Assembly: GCA_963763475.1 (NCBI GenBank)
Contig: CAVXOR010000002.1
Span: 310,001 to 374,000 of the forward strand
Source: AC-32 sp963763475
Lineage (GTDB): Bacteria; Actinomycetota; Thermoleophilia; Gaiellales; Gaiellaceae
Direction: 5' to 3'
DNA: 64,000 bases
The number at the start of each line of letters is the position of its first letter. The first letter of the stretch is position 1. Under the pieces are notes generated by a model. The model ran no database searches, was not told where the DNA came from, and was given only the letters and a program-made list of their open reading frames with translations. Below are positions 8,191-17,519 of the stretch, piece after piece. Both the position numbers and the translations under genes were made by a program.

Positions 8191-10491
8191 CTAGGCCGCG
8201 GGTACCGGGCGAGCTTCGATCGGCGGCTCAACGTCCATGCCGGGCTCGAGCCGGGGCAGCCACTCGAGCCAACGGGGCAAGTACCAGTTCCAGTCCCCAA
8301 GGAGCTTCATGGACGCAGGCAGCAGCACCGCGCGGATGATCGTGGCGTCGATCAACACCGCGACCGCCAGGCCGATGCCCATCTCCTTCATGTCGAGGAT
8401 CGGCATCAGCGCGAACACTGCGAAGACTCCGACCATCACGAGCGCTGCGCTGCTGACGACGCCCGCAGTCGTGCTGATCCCGTGCTCGACCGCCTCCTCC
8501 GTCGAGAGACCGCGGTCGTAGGCCTCCCGCACCCGGGTCAGGATGAAGATGTGGTAGTCCATCGAGAGCCCGAACAGGATCACGAACAGGAAGATCGGCA
8601 GCCAGTAGGCGATGCCGCCGTTCGAGTTGAAGTCGAGCAGGCTCTCGCCCCAGCCGTACTGGAAGATCAATACCAAGGCGCCGTAGGCCGCTCCCACGGA
8701 GAGAAGGTTGAGCACGATCGCCTTCAGCGCGATCACGATCGAGCGGAACGTGACGAGGAGCAGGCAGAAGGCGAGGATCAGGACAAACCCGAACACGATC
8801 GGAGCCTTGCTCTTCAGCAACGCGTTCTGGTCGACCGACTGGGCCGTAGTCCCGGTGACGGCAAAGGTCGCGTTCGGAACGCTCCCGATCGTGGCCGGCA
8901 GGATGTCGTTGCGCAGCGTCTTGAGAGCGTTGTTCGACGCTGAGTCGACGCCGCTGCCGACGAGCGGAATCGTCACCCGGGCGACATCGTGAGAGGCATT
9001 GACCTCGACGTCGATCGGCCTCTTCGCCTGGCCGCTCGCAAGTGCCTGAGCTTTCAGCGCCCCGATCGCCCGCATCGTCGCCGGCGAATCGGTGTTCGCA
9101 GTGACCGCGACGATCGCGGGAGCGACGTCGCCGTTCGAGAAGGCGTCCTGGACGCGCTTGATCGTGTCCACGGTCGGTGCGCTACTGGGCAGCGACTCGA
9201 GCCCGCTTTGCGCGGTGTGCAGGCGGAGTGCGGGTAGCGCCAACAAGACCAGCAACCCGCCGGCCAGCGCGGCCGCAATGGCTGGATGCCTCAGGGTCGG
9301 CTTAATCAGCGCCCTCCAGAGCCGGCTCCCACCGGCGTCGTTACGGAAACGGTGAACGAACGGGATGCGACCCTTGTCCACGCGCGGACCGAGCTTCGAG
9401 AGCAGGGCCGGCAGCACGGTCAAGGAGCCGAGCATCGCGACCCCGACCACGATCATCGTCGCGATCCCGAACGAGAGGTAGGTCTTGTCGCCTGCGAAGA
9501 ACAGCCCGGCCATCGCGATCAGCACCGTGAATCCCGAGATCAGAACCGAGCGACCGGAGGTAGCGGCGGCAACCGCGAGGGCCGCGTCCGGATCCTTTCC
9601 GGCGGCCCGCTCCTCGCGCCAGCGCTTGATGTAGAAGAGCGAGTAGTCGACCCCGACGGCGAGGCCGATCAGCAGGATCACAGCATTGACATTGCCGTCG
9701 GCCGGCACGACCTGGCTCGTGACGGCTACCAGGCCGATGGTGGCGAGAACGCCCGAGAGGGCAAGCAAGACCGGGATGCCGACCGCGACTAGGCTGCCGA
9801 GCACGAGCAGCAGCACGCCGATCGTGATCGGGATCGAGCGCTCGCCGGCCAGCTTGAGCTGATCCCCGAACATCTTGTCGATCCCCTTGTTGGAGCTGAC
9901 TCCGGCGTGGCCTACGAAGAATCCGGGATGGTGCGTCCCCACCTTGTCCGTAGCGGCCGAAAGCGCGTCGATGTTGTCCTCGGCTCGATCGGCGTCGCCC
10001 TTCATCTCCCACTTGACCATCGCCGCGTGGCGATCGTCGCTGATGAGGCTCCGGTTGCGGAGCTGGTAAGGAGAATCCAGGTTCTTGATCGCGGGACTCG
10101 ACTCGACCGCACCGATCACGTCGTTCACCGTCGCCCGGAAGGCCGGGTCGCCAACGGTTCGGCTCGTGCTCTCGACGAGGACGAACTCGGTCTGGGGAGC
10201 CCGCTCGGGGAAGGCCTTCTTGAGGATTTGGTCGGCCGTGTGCGACTGGCCGACGCCCGCGTCGTTGATGTCGATCTGCTTCAAACCGAGGGCGACGTTC
10301 CCGAAGGCGAACAGAAGAACGACGCACCCGAGCCAGCCGAAGACGGCCGTCTTCCAGTGGGTCGCGCTCCAGTGGCCCATCCGGCCGGCGATGTTCATCG
10401 CCCGCTGCATCTGCCTCCCGCAGGCGTCCATCGTGCCGTGACTGCCGGAGCGTTCCGGCTCCGGCCCGTCCTGGATGACCCGGCTCTTCAT
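8191..10491 (-). CDS. MMPL/RND-family membrane transporter
   Basis: A 766-residue RND-superfamily exporter with the MMPL layout: TM1 (VFGWLGCVVLLFAFGNVAL), a large extracellular loop (about residues 75-200), TM2-6, a second loop (about 420-540) and TM7-12. Sequence such as IGLAVGVDYSLFYIKRWREE and LFGLSMDYHIFILTRVREA shows the family Gly-x-x-x-Asp-Tyr motif in TM4 and TM10. Such pumps export lipids or hydrophobic drugs. The ATG has GGGAG six bases upstream. The gene lies 101 nt after a LuxR-type response regulator on the same strand, which may control it. Confidence 0.88.
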   Translation of the reverse strand: MKSRVIQDGPEPERSGSHGTMDACGRQMQRAMNIAGRMGHWSATHWKTAVFGWLGCVVLLFAFGNVALGLKQIDINDAGVGQSHTADQILKKAFPERAPQTEFVLVESTSRTVGDPAFRATVNDVIGAVESSPAIKNLDSPYQLRNRSLISDDRHAAMVKWEMKGDADRAEDNIDALSAATDKVGTHHPGFFVGHAGVSSNKGIDKMFGDQLKLAGERSIPITIGVLLLVLGSLVAVGIPVLLALSGVLATIGLVAVTSQVVPADGNVNAVILLIGLAVGVDYSLFYIKRWREERAAGKDPDAALAVAAATSGRSVLISGFTVLIAMAGLFFAGDKTYLSFGIATMIVVGVAMLGSLTVLPALLSKLGPRVDKGRIPFVHRFRNDAGGSRLWRALIKPTLRHPAIAAALAGGLLVLLALPALRLHTAQSGLESLPSSAPTVDTIKRVQDAFSNGDVAPAIVAVTANTDSPATMRAIGALKAQALASGQAKRPIDVEVNASHDVARVTIPLVGSGVDSASNNALKTLRNDILPATIGSVPNATFAVTGTTAQSVDQNALLKSKAPIVFGFVLILAFCLLLVTFRSIVIALKAIVLNLLSVGAAYGALVLIFQYGWGESLLDFNSNGGIAYWLPIFLFVILFGLSMDYHIFILTRVREAYDRGLSTEEAVEHGISTTAGVVSSAALVMVGVFAVFALMPILDMKEMGIGLAVAVLIDATIIRAVLLPASMKLLGDWNWYLPRWLEWLPRLEPGMDVEPPIEARPVPAA

Positions 10492-10592
10492 CTCGCTCTC
10501 CCTTCGCTCGCTCTATGGGAACACGGTCGCAGCCGGGCGCGCATGCGAGAACCCGGGGGGCAGGCCGTTCTAGGGGCGGGTTTCTGGTGTCT

Positions 10593-11237
10593 TCAGGAGC
10601 GCAGGAACGTGAGCACGGCGAGCACGCGCCGGGACTCGCTGCCCGTCGAAGGCAGGCCAAGCTTCGTGAAGATGCTCGAGACGTACTTCTCGACCGCGCG
10701 CACGGTGATCACCAGGCTGTCGGCGATCCCCTGGTTCGAGCTGCCGCCCGCCATCAGCTCGAGCACCTCGCGCTCCCGCGGTGTCAGCTGCGCGAGCGGG
10801 TCGTCGGGGCGTTCGCGTGACACCAGCGTCGAGACGATGATCGGATCGAGCGCCGAGCCGCCGTCCGCGACCCGTCGCAGCGCACCGACGAACTCGTCGA
10901 CGTCGCTGATCCGGTCCTTGAGCAGGTAGCCGACGCCCTCCGCGGAGTCGGCCAGCAGCGTGAGCGCCAGGCCGAGCTCGACGTACTGCGAAAGCACGAG
11001 CACCGCCACTTGCGGGTGCTTCGAGCGGATCTCGAGCGCCGCGCGGAGGCCCTCGTCGTTGTGCGTGGGCGGGAGGCGGATGTCGACGATCGCGACGTCC
11101 GGCGAGTAGCTCCGAACCTTCAGCAGCAGGTCCTCGGCGTCGGCCGACTGCGCGACGACCTCGATCCCGGCGTCGTCGAGTAGCCGGGCGATGCCCTCGC
11201 GCAGCAGGACGCTGTCCTCGGCGATCGCTACACGCAC
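10593..11237 (-). CDS. NarL/LuxR-type response regulator
   Basis: A 214-residue response regulator. The receiver domain begins VRVAIAEDSVLLREGI (acidic pocket ED), has the phospho-Asp in VAIVDIRLPP near residue 54 and the conserved Lys in YLLKDRI. The C-terminal GerE/LuxR helix-turn-helix is LTPREREVLELMAGGSSNQGIADSLVITVRAVEKYVSSIFTKLGL. The GTG start lies inside the end of the kinase gene (10-bp overlap), so the pair is translationally coupled. Confidence 0.9.
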   Translation of the reverse strand: MRVAIAEDSVLLREGIARLLDDAGIEVVAQSADAEDLLLKVRSYSPDVAIVDIRLPPTHNDEGLRAALEIRSKHPQVAVLVLSQYVELGLALTLLADSAEGVGYLLKDRISDVDEFVGALRRVADGGSALDPIIVSTLVSRERPDDPLAQLTPREREVLELMAGGSSNQGIADSLVITVRAVEKYVSSIFTKLGLPSTGSESRRVLAVLTFLRS

Positions 11238-12970
11238 GGGATCTCCGCCTGCACCCTCGTCCCGCCTCCGAGCGGCGTCCACACCCGCAGCCGCCCACCG
11301 AGCGCCTCGACGCGGTCGGCGAGGCCGCGTAGCCCGGAGCCCCGTTCCGTGTCCGCGCCGCCGACGCCGTCGTCCACGACCTCGACCACGAGAAACCGGC
11401 GCTGCCGTTCGAGCGAGACCGTCGCCCCTGCGGCCCGGGCGTGCTTGGCGACGTTTGCGAGCCCTTCCGAGACCACGTAGTAGGCGGCGACCTCCACCCG
11501 CTCGGGGAGGCGGCCGGGCACGTCCAGCGCCAGCCGCACCGGCAAAGGAGCGCGCGCGGCGAGCGACTCGACCGCGACGGTGAGGCCGTGGCCGCTGAGC
11601 ACTGCGGGATGGATCCCGCGGGCCACGTCGCGCAACTCCTCGAGCGAGAGCGCGATCTCGTGCCGGGCGGCGTCGAGCTCCCGGGTCAACGTCGGCTCCG
11701 CGGGCATTCGCTTCTCGAGCATGCTCAGTCGCAACGAGAGCGCGATCAGCCGCTGCTGGGCGCCGTCGTGCAGATTGCGCTCGAGCCGCTGGCGCTCGCG
11801 CTGGCCGGCTTCGATCACCCGGGCGCGCGAGCCGCTGAGCTCCTCGACGCGAGCGCGCAGCTCTGCCTGCAGCCGAGCGTTCTCGAGCGACATCCCCGCC
11901 GCGGCGCCGGCTGCTTCCAGCAACTGCCGCTCGTCGCCGAGAGCTCGGTCGTGGAGCAGCGCGGCGACGTGCCGGCCGTCCCGCTCGATCAGGGTCGCCG
12001 TACGGTCCGGATCGTCGGGCAGGTTTACCGGCCGGCCCTTCGGGTCGACGTAGGTCTGGAAGTCCGGGACCCAGTAGGCGAGGTCGAGCGACGGGTCGCG
12101 CAGCGCGTTGGCCAGAGCGTCCCTCAGGTCGCCCGGCGCGGGCTCGCTGCGCAGCTCGAGGATCAGGTCGCCGATCGAGGAGCGAGCGAGGCGCGCGTCG
12201 AGGAGCCCGACCAGGAACGCGATCGGCGAGAGCCCGACCACGAAGAGGGTCATCCGCTGGACCTCGCGGAACCCCGGCCAGTCGAAGGTCGCCATCATGA
12301 AGAGCAGCGCGACCATCACCAGCGCAAGCTCGAAAGAGGTGACCACGATCACGAGCGAGCGTCGTCGCGGAAGTCCCTGTCGCCGGCGCGCGAGGACGAC
12401 GAGGCCGGCGAGGCACGCGGCCGTCAGCGTGAGCAGCTGGACGTCCTCGAGCTTGGCAACGACCGCGGCTTGGCGCGAGACCTCGATCACGTTGGCCGGG
12501 TCGACGCCGCCGAGCGTCAGCTTCACTACCTGCAGGCCGATTGCGGCCGCGTAGGCCACTCCGACCAGCGCGCGCTCGAACCTCGATCTCAGCCGTCCGT
12601 CGGGAAACGCGAGGCAGAGGTGCAAGAACAGGGCGGCCGGCACGATGTCGAACGCCGCGCCGACCGTGTAGGCACCCGCCGAGTCCGCCAGCTGCCAGCC
12701 GGAGAACGCGCTCGCCAGCCCTCCCGCGACCATCAGCGGGCCGAGCCGACTCTGGGGCCGGCACCACCAGGCGATCACGCCGGCGACGATGTACGGGATA
12801 CCGACCCACTCGAGCAGGAAGACCTGGAGCGCGTCCGGGTGCCCGGCCGCGAGCGCGAAGGCCACGGACGCCGCTGCCGCGGCGGCCGCGAGGGCCGCGG
12901 CCAGCGGGACCCCCCACGACGCGTGGCGAGGCTCGCGTGTTGCGAGATGCGAAGGCATTGCCGTCGCCAT
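11228..12970 (-). CDS. membrane histidine kinase, HisKA_3 type
   Basis: A 580-residue sensor kinase partner of the response regulator. The N-terminal half holds about eight hydrophobic segments (residues 20-300), then a GAF-like linker. The dimerisation helix ERQRLERNLHDGAQQRL carries the phospho-acceptor His in the DGAQQRL context of NarX/DesK kinases. ATPase boxes are SEGLANVAKHARA (N), VVDDGVGGAD (G1) and GSGLRGLADRVEALGG (G2). The signal is unknown. Location beside the MMPL exporter suggests an envelope or drug signal (inference). Confidence 0.88.
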   Translation of the reverse strand: MATAMPSHLATREPRHASWGVPLAAALAAAAAAASVAFALAAGHPDALQVFLLEWVGIPYIVAGVIAWWCRPQSRLGPLMVAGGLASAFSGWQLADSAGAYTVGAAFDIVPAALFLHLCLAFPDGRLRSRFERALVGVAYAAAIGLQVVKLTLGGVDPANVIEVSRQAAVVAKLEDVQLLTLTAACLAGLVVLARRRQGLPRRRSLVIVVTSFELALVMVALLFMMATFDWPGFREVQRMTLFVVGLSPIAFLVGLLDARLARSSIGDLILELRSEPAPGDLRDALANALRDPSLDLAYWVPDFQTYVDPKGRPVNLPDDPDRTATLIERDGRHVAALLHDRALGDERQLLEAAGAAAGMSLENARLQAELRARVEELSGSRARVIEAGQRERQRLERNLHDGAQQRLIALSLRLSMLEKRMPAEPTLTRELDAARHEIALSLEELRDVARGIHPAVLSGHGLTVAVESLAARAPLPVRLALDVPGRLPERVEVAAYYVVSEGLANVAKHARAAGATVSLERQRRFLVVEVVDDGVGGADTERGSGLRGLADRVEALGGRLRVWTPLGGGTRVQAEIPCV

Positions 12971-13163
12971 TGGCTCGCTCCCTCCTCCGGTCCCTGGCGA
13001 GACGATCTCGGCGGCGGATCACCGCGGCGGCACGCAGCCGAGGCGCCTCCCAACGACCCTAGCGCGGTCGCGGGCCGAAAGCGAACAGCCGGTGAGTTAC
13101 CCGAACCCCGGCTCACCTGCCGCCCGGATTGAGCTCGCGCGGGCAGGATGAGACGCTCGGGCC

Positions 13164-14453
13164 GTGAGCATGGCGGTCGAACAGCTGGCCGAGCGGAAAG
13201 GTCTACGCGATCGCGTGACGGCCGCGAGTGCGGAAACGCTGCTCGCGCTGGGCGGGTTCGGCCTGATCGCCGTCCATCTCGTCGACGACAGCTTCCTGCA
13301 GCGCGAGCCCGGGACGGCGGTCGCCGACCATCTCGTGTCCGGCCTCGTTCCGCTGGTGCTGTTCGCGGGCGCGGCGGTCGCATACCCGCGGCTGCGGCCC
13401 GGCCTGCGAGCGCCACTGGCCGTGGTTCTCGGCATCTTCGGGATCGTCTCCGGTGCCGTGGAAGCCGCGTTCTACGGTCCCAAGGAGGGCCTTTCGGGCG
13501 ACGATTTCAGCGGCCTTGTCGCCGCAGTGGCCGGGCTCGGCCTGGTGATCCTCGGGATGGTCACTGCCTGGCGTGAGCGGAAGCAGGATCACCCGCTCGC
13601 CTGGCGCTACGGTCGCCGCCTGCTACTCGGCGTCGCGTGGGTTGTCGGCTTGTACTTCGTGCTGTTTCCGCTCTTCCTCTCGTACGGCTTCACCCACGTC
13701 GCCCGGGTGAAGACGCCCGACGGCCACCTCGGCGCGCCGTATGAAGCCGTGTCGTTCGAGGCCGCCGACGGCCTCAGGCTCGACGGCTGGTTCGTCCGCT
13801 CCAGGAACGGCGCGGTCGTGATCGTCTATCCCGGCAAGAAGGGAACGCAGAAGCACGCCCGGATGCTCGTCCGCCACGGCTACGGCGTGCTGGTGTTCGA
13901 CCGCCGAGGCGAAGGGACGAGCGAGGGGGATCCCAATGCGCTCGGCTGGGGGTTCGACGAGGACCTGAAAGGTGCGCTCGCATACGTGCGCTCACGCGGC
14001 GTCGACCCCTCCCGCATCGGCGGGCTCGGGCTTTCGGTAGGAGGCGAAGCGCTTCTGGAGACCGCGGCGGAGACCAGTGCGGTCAAGGCCGTCGTCTCCG
14101 ACGGCGCAGGGGCGCGCTCGGTGCGCGAGGACACCGTTCACGTGTCCGCGAACAAGGTCCTCCAGGTCTGGTTCTCCGGAGTGCTGACCGCGGGCATGGC
14201 TCTCTTCTCGGATCGCCTCCCACCGCCGAATCTGAAGGACCTCTCCGGCCGCATCACGCAGCCGGCCTTCTTCATCCACGCGAAGAAGGGAGCGGGCGGC
14301 GAGGACAACAACCCGGACTACTACGCCGCGGCGCGAGGGCCGAAGCAGATCTGGAAGATCGACACCTCGCACACGCACGGCCTCAGCGCGCGCCCGGTCG
14401 AGTACGAGCGGCGGGTCGTCGGCTTCTTTGACCGGACCCTCAGGGGCGACTGA
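13164..14453 (+). CDS. membrane-anchored alpha/beta hydrolase
   Basis: A 429-residue protein with four to five N-terminal transmembrane helices (residues 20-185) and a C-terminal alpha/beta hydrolase domain that probably faces outside. The nucleophile elbow is GLGLSVGGEALL (Ser in GxSxG, near residue 295). The oxyanion region is VFDRRGEGTSEGDP, and the late HTHG segment holds the likely catalytic His. Similar to dienelactone-hydrolase/peptidase S15-like proteins; substrate unknown. GTG at 13164 is used; ATG two codons later is equally possible. Stand-alone gene, convergent with the helicase gene. Confidence 0.78.
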   Translation: MSMAVEQLAERKGLRDRVTAASAETLLALGGFGLIAVHLVDDSFLQREPGTAVADHLVSGLVPLVLFAGAAVAYPRLRPGLRAPLAVVLGIFGIVSGAVEAAFYGPKEGLSGDDFSGLVAAVAGLGLVILGMVTAWRERKQDHPLAWRYGRRLLLGVAWVVGLYFVLFPLFLSYGFTHVARVKTPDGHLGAPYEAVSFEAADGLRLDGWFVRSRNGAVVIVYPGKKGTQKHARMLVRHGYGVLVFDRRGEGTSEGDPNALGWGFDEDLKGALAYVRSRGVDPSRIGGLGLSVGGEALLETAAETSAVKAVVSDGAGARSVREDTVHVSANKVLQVWFSGVLTAGMALFSDRLPPPNLKDLSGRITQPAFFIHAKKGAGGEDNNPDYYAAARGPKQIWKIDTSHTHGLSARPVEYERRVVGFFDRTLRGD

Positions 14454-14459
14454 GCGCCG

Positions 14460-15629
14460 CTACCACTTCGACCGGCGTCCGCGACGGCTCGTGTAGACGA
14501 GCTTCGCAGGTGCCGATTTCATCCCCGCGTCCTCGAACTGGTCCTGATGGCCGAGTCGCCGCGCGACGCGGCTCGTGTCGGCCTGCTGCTCGGGCAGCAC
14601 AAAGGTGATGGCCGTGCCGCTCCGGCCTGCGCGCCCGGTGCGGCCCGTGCGGTGGACGTACCCTTTGTCCTCCTCGGGCGGGTCGAAGTTGATCACGTGC
14701 GTGACGTCGTCGAGATCGAGCCCGCGGGCGGCGACGTCGGTGGCGACGAGCGTGCTCACCTTGCCGCTCTCGAACTGCGCCAGCGCCCGCTCGCGCGCGT
14801 TCTGCGACATGTCGCCGTGCATCGCCGCCGCGCGCACGTCGTGGCGCTTGAGCTTCTGCACGAGCCGGTCGGCGCCGCGCTTGGTGCGGACGAAGACGAG
14901 CGTCGAGCCGCCGGAGCGAATGTGCTCGACCAGTGTCTCGACCTTCGAGTCGGGCGTGACGGAGACGAAACGGTGCTCGATCTCGCCGGGCTGGCGTAGC
15001 GCGGAGAGCTCGCCCTCGATCCGCGTGGCTCCGCTCGTGTACTTGCGGGCCAGCTCGCCGACCTCGCCGTCGAGAGTCGCCGAGAAGAACATCGTCTGGC
15101 GGTTTTGGGGTAGCCGCCGGACGAGCTTGTCGACCTGCGGCTTGAAGCCCATGTCGAGCATGCGGTCGGCCTCGTCCAGCACGAAGGCGCGCACCTGCGA
15201 GAGGTTCACCATCCGCCGGTTGGCCAGGTCCTCCAGCCGGCCTGGCGTCGCGACCAGGATGTGCGCGTCCTTGATCCGGTTGGCCTGCGAGCGCAACGGC
15301 ACGCCGCCGTACGCCGGGGCGACCGTCAGGCCGCGCGCCTTGGCGAGGGGCTGGAACTCCTCGGTGACCTGCGAGGCGAGCTCGCGCGTCGGCACGAGCA
15401 CCAGCGCGGACGGTCGCGGGTCGCCTGGCTCGGCGCGCTCGACGATCGGCAGGACGAAGGCGAGGGTCTTGCCCGATCCCGTCGGCGAGCGGACGAGCAC
15501 GTCCACGCCCTGGAGGGCGTCCGGCAGCGCGCGCGCCTGGATCGGGAAGGGGTGTTCGATGGACTGGGCTGCGAGCGCGGCGGCCACTGGCGCGGACACG
15601 CCGAGCTCACGGAAAGATTGGTTCGACAT
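14460..15629 (-). CDS. DEAD-box ATP-dependent RNA helicase
   Basis: A 389-residue RecA-like helicase. Motifs in order: Q motif (FRELGVSAPVAAAL, PIQARALPDAL), I (SPTGSGKT), Ia (PTREL), Ib (TPGRL), II (VLDEADRM), III (SAT), IV (TLVFVRTKRGAD), V (TDVAARGLDLDDVTHVINFDPP) and VI (HRTGRTGRAG). It is close to minimal length with a short basic tail, resembling RhlE-type enzymes that remodel ribosomal or structured RNA. Confidence 0.92.
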   Translation of the reverse strand: MSNQSFRELGVSAPVAAALAAQSIEHPFPIQARALPDALQGVDVLVRSPTGSGKTLAFVLPIVERAEPGDPRPSALVLVPTRELASQVTEEFQPLAKARGLTVAPAYGGVPLRSQANRIKDAHILVATPGRLEDLANRRMVNLSQVRAFVLDEADRMLDMGFKPQVDKLVRRLPQNRQTMFFSATLDGEVGELARKYTSGATRIEGELSALRQPGEIEHRFVSVTPDSKVETLVEHIRSGGSTLVFVRTKRGADRLVQKLKRHDVRAAAMHGDMSQNARERALAQFESGKVSTLVATDVAARGLDLDDVTHVINFDPPEEDKGYVHRTGRTGRAGRSGTAITFVLPEQQADTSRVARRLGHQDQFEDAGMKSAPAKLVYTSRRGRRSKW

Positions 15630-15766
15630 GAAGTTCGACTCCTGTTCGGGTTCGAGACTTGCCTACCTCGAAACGCCCGAAGGGAGGAACGAAGAAGCTC
15701 ATCTCACCGGGCGACAGGATTGCCGCCCGTGCTCACACCGTAGCAGGGCGCCTGTACCCTGCCGCG

Positions 15767-16222
15767 ATGCCGAGCGAAAAGGCCGAGCACCTGACCGCCG
15801 CGCAGAAGGAGCAGCTCGAGGGCGAGCTGGCCGAGCTGGAGGGCCCGCGGCGGGCCGCGATGGTCGAGGCAATCAAGACTGCACGCGCCTTCGGCGACCT
15901 CTCGGAGAACTTCGAGTACCACGCGGCCAAGAACGAGCAGGGACTGCTGGAGCGGCGGATCCGGGTGCTGCGAGACCGGCTCTCGCGGGCGGTGCTCGTG
16001 GACGAGGGCGCAGCCGCCGACGGCACGGTCGGAGTCGGCTCGAAGGTCGAGCTCGAGGACGAGCAGGGCGGCCGGCTGGAAGTCGAGATCTCGAGCGTCG
16101 GCGGCGTCTCGCCGGACTCGCCCGTGGGCCGGGCCGTGATGGGGGCCAAGGCCGGGGACGAGGTCGAGATCGAGGCGCCGAGCGGCTCCTGGCGTGCCCG
16201 CGTGATCTCGGTCGGCCGCTAG
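15767..16222 (+). CDS. GreA/GreB-type transcription elongation factor
   Basis: A 151-residue Gre factor, which rescues backtracked RNA polymerase by stimulating transcript cleavage. The N-terminal coiled coil (AQKEQLEGELAELEGPRRAAMVEAIKTARAFGDLSENFEYHAAKNEQ) has the conserved acidic tip D-x-SEN. The C-terminal FKBP-like domain follows (VGSKVELED, SPVGRAVMGAKAGDEVEI). ATG at 15767 is chosen because homology begins there. The gene converges with the NfeD-like gene with a 4-bp overlap. Confidence 0.9.
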   Translation: MPSEKAEHLTAAQKEQLEGELAELEGPRRAAMVEAIKTARAFGDLSENFEYHAAKNEQGLLERRIRVLRDRLSRAVLVDEGAAADGTVGVGSKVELEDEQGGRLEVEISSVGGVSPDSPVGRAVMGAKAGDEVEIEAPSGSWRARVISVGR

Positions 16223-16575
16223 GGCGACGCCGTACCGACGGGATGAGCCTCGGGCGCAGGGGCGGGCTCGACGATCAGCGTGAGCCCTTCGATCGCCCGC
16301 ACGATCGTGGTCTCGCCGACGTCGGCGCCCGCCTCGCAGGTCGCCTCCCAGAGCTCGCTGTTGATGCGCACCTGGCCGGTCGGCCGGCAGGCGGTGACGA
16401 CCTCGGCCTCGGCGCCGATCATCGCCTCGGCGCCCGTCTGCGGCCGCCAGCGCTTGGCGAGGCGGCGGCCCCAGATCACCTCGACGACCTCGACCGAGGC
16501 GCCGCCGAGCACGAGGAGCAGGTTCCACGGATACGGCACGAAGAACGCCAGCACGATCGAGACCAGCAGGGCCAT
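16219..16575 (-). CDS. NfeD-like membrane protein
   Basis: A 118-residue protein with one or two N-terminal hydrophobic segments (residues 1-30) and an OB-fold NfeD C-terminal domain (EAEVVTACRPTGQVRINSELWEA, VRAIEGLTLIVEP). NfeD-like proteins accompany stomatins or membrane proteases; none is adjacent here. The start lies 36 nt from the palindrome at 16612-16628, with TACGCT as its -10, so the leader would be about 2 nt. Confidence 0.75.
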   Translation of the reverse strand: MALLVSIVLAFFVPYPWNLLLVLGGASVEVVEVIWGRRLAKRWRPQTGAEAMIGAEAEVVTACRPTGQVRINSELWEATCEAGADVGETTIVRAIEGLTLIVEPAPAPEAHPVGTASP

Positions 16576-16611
16576 TCCGACCGAGCGTAGACCCCCGGTG
16601 CCTGGGCCCGT

Positions 16612-16628
16612 TCACCCACATCGGACGA
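16612..16628. promoter_or_regulatory. TCRYCC-N5-GGRYGA palindrome, divergent promoter
   Basis: TCACCC-ACATC-GGACGA. Minus side: TACGCT starts 22 nt away (NfeD-like gene). Plus side: GACGAT starts 22 nt away (SHOCT/DUF6325 operon). Confidence 0.8.
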
Positions 16629-16692
16629 TGCCCTCGGATGCCGCCGGCTGGACGATCTCGCTGAGGTAGTACGAGCGAAAGGACGGTAAGCG

Positions 16693-16980
16693 ATGATGAT
16701 GCGAAGGCGGCGCCCGCTGATGCGGGCCGCCATGGTCGGCGGAGTGGCCTATCACGCGGGCAAGAAGACCCAGGAAGGCCGCGACGACGACTACGCGCGC
16801 GACGCGCGCATGGACCAGCTCGAGGCCCAGCAGGCCACGCAGGCCCAGGCTCCGGCGGCCGGCGGCATGACCGACAACACCATCGAGCAGCTCGGCAAGC
16901 TCGGACAGCTGCACGAGCAGGGCGTGCTGACCGACGCCGAGTTCGAGGTGCAGAAGCAGAAGCTTCTGCAGGGCGTATGA
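16693..16980 (+). CDS. SHOCT-domain small protein
   Basis: A 95-residue protein. The basic N-terminus (MMMRRRRPLMRAAMVGGVAYHAGKK) resembles a short membrane-associated segment. A Gln/Ala-rich linker follows, and the C-terminal SHOCT motif reads IEQLGKLGQLHEQGVLTDAEFEVQKQKLL. SHOCT domains are oligomerisation modules in envelope-associated proteins. Its stop overlaps the next start (ATGA), and both are driven by the palindrome promoter 64 nt upstream. An AAAGGA ribosome-binding site precedes the ATG. Confidence 0.8.
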   Translation: MMMRRRRPLMRAAMVGGVAYHAGKKTQEGRDDDYARDARMDQLEAQQATQAQAPAAGGMTDNTIEQLGKLGQLHEQGVLTDAEFEVQKQKLLQGV

Positions 16981-17516
16981 GCAATCTCCCGACCCACACC
17001 GATGAGGGTCTGACGCTCGGCCCGGTGCAGATGCTGATCGTCGGCTTCCAGGGCGACAACTTCGACGGCTCGATCATGAAGGAGCTCCAGCGCCTGAAGG
17101 AGCACGACATCGTTCGGTTGATCGACCTGATGTTCGTGAAGAAGAACGAGGAGGGCGACCTCGAGATCGCACAGCGGAGCGACCTCGACGAGGAGGAGGC
17201 TCAGCAGTTCGGCGCGATCGTGGGCGCGCTCGTCGGCTTCGGCGCCGAGGGCGACGAAGGTGCCGAGTACGGCGCGGTCGCGGGTGCGGCCGAGCTCGAG
17301 GACGGCCACGTGTTCGACGACGACGCGGTCTGGTACCTGGGCGACGCGATCCCCAATGGAACGGCCGCCGCGGTCGCTCTGCTCGAGCACCGCTGGGCGA
17401 TCCCGCTGCGCGACAAGATCGCGCAGGCCGGAGGGCTCACCCTCTCGGACGCGTGGGTCCACGTGGCCGACCTCGTTGCCGTGGGGGCCCTCGCCAAGGC
17501 GAAGGCGGAGGCCTGA
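16977..17516 (+). CDS. DUF6325/DUF1269-like protein
   Basis: A 179-residue protein matching the uncharacterised family that begins LGPVQMLIVGFQGDNFDGSIMKELQRLKEHDIVRLIDLMFVKKNE. An acidic middle with Gly/Ala-rich segments (GAIVGALVGFGAEG) follows, then a final helix with ALLEHRWAIPLRD. The conserved ALLEHxWA motif is typical. It is co-transcribed with the SHOCT protein (4-bp overlap), a pairing that is recurrent in this family. Function unknown; a role in membrane stress is inference from the partner and promoter. Confidence 0.7.
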   Translation: MSNLPTHTDEGLTLGPVQMLIVGFQGDNFDGSIMKELQRLKEHDIVRLIDLMFVKKNEEGDLEIAQRSDLDEEEAQQFGAIVGALVGFGAEGDEGAEYGAVAGAAELEDGHVFDDDAVWYLGDAIPNGTAAAVALLEHRWAIPLRDKIAQAGGLTLSDAWVHVADLVAVGALAKAKAEA

Positions 17517-17519
17517 AAC

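Noticed and set aside
10593..13022. An apparent 809-residue kinase-regulator fusion
   Set aside because: The upstream part is an out-of-frame reading of the kinase gene; the response regulator starts at GTG 11237.
15712..15732. TCATCT followed by GGGCGA upstream of the GreA-like gene as a regulon site
   Set aside because: The spacer is 4, not 5, and no nAnnnT lies at the fixed distance.
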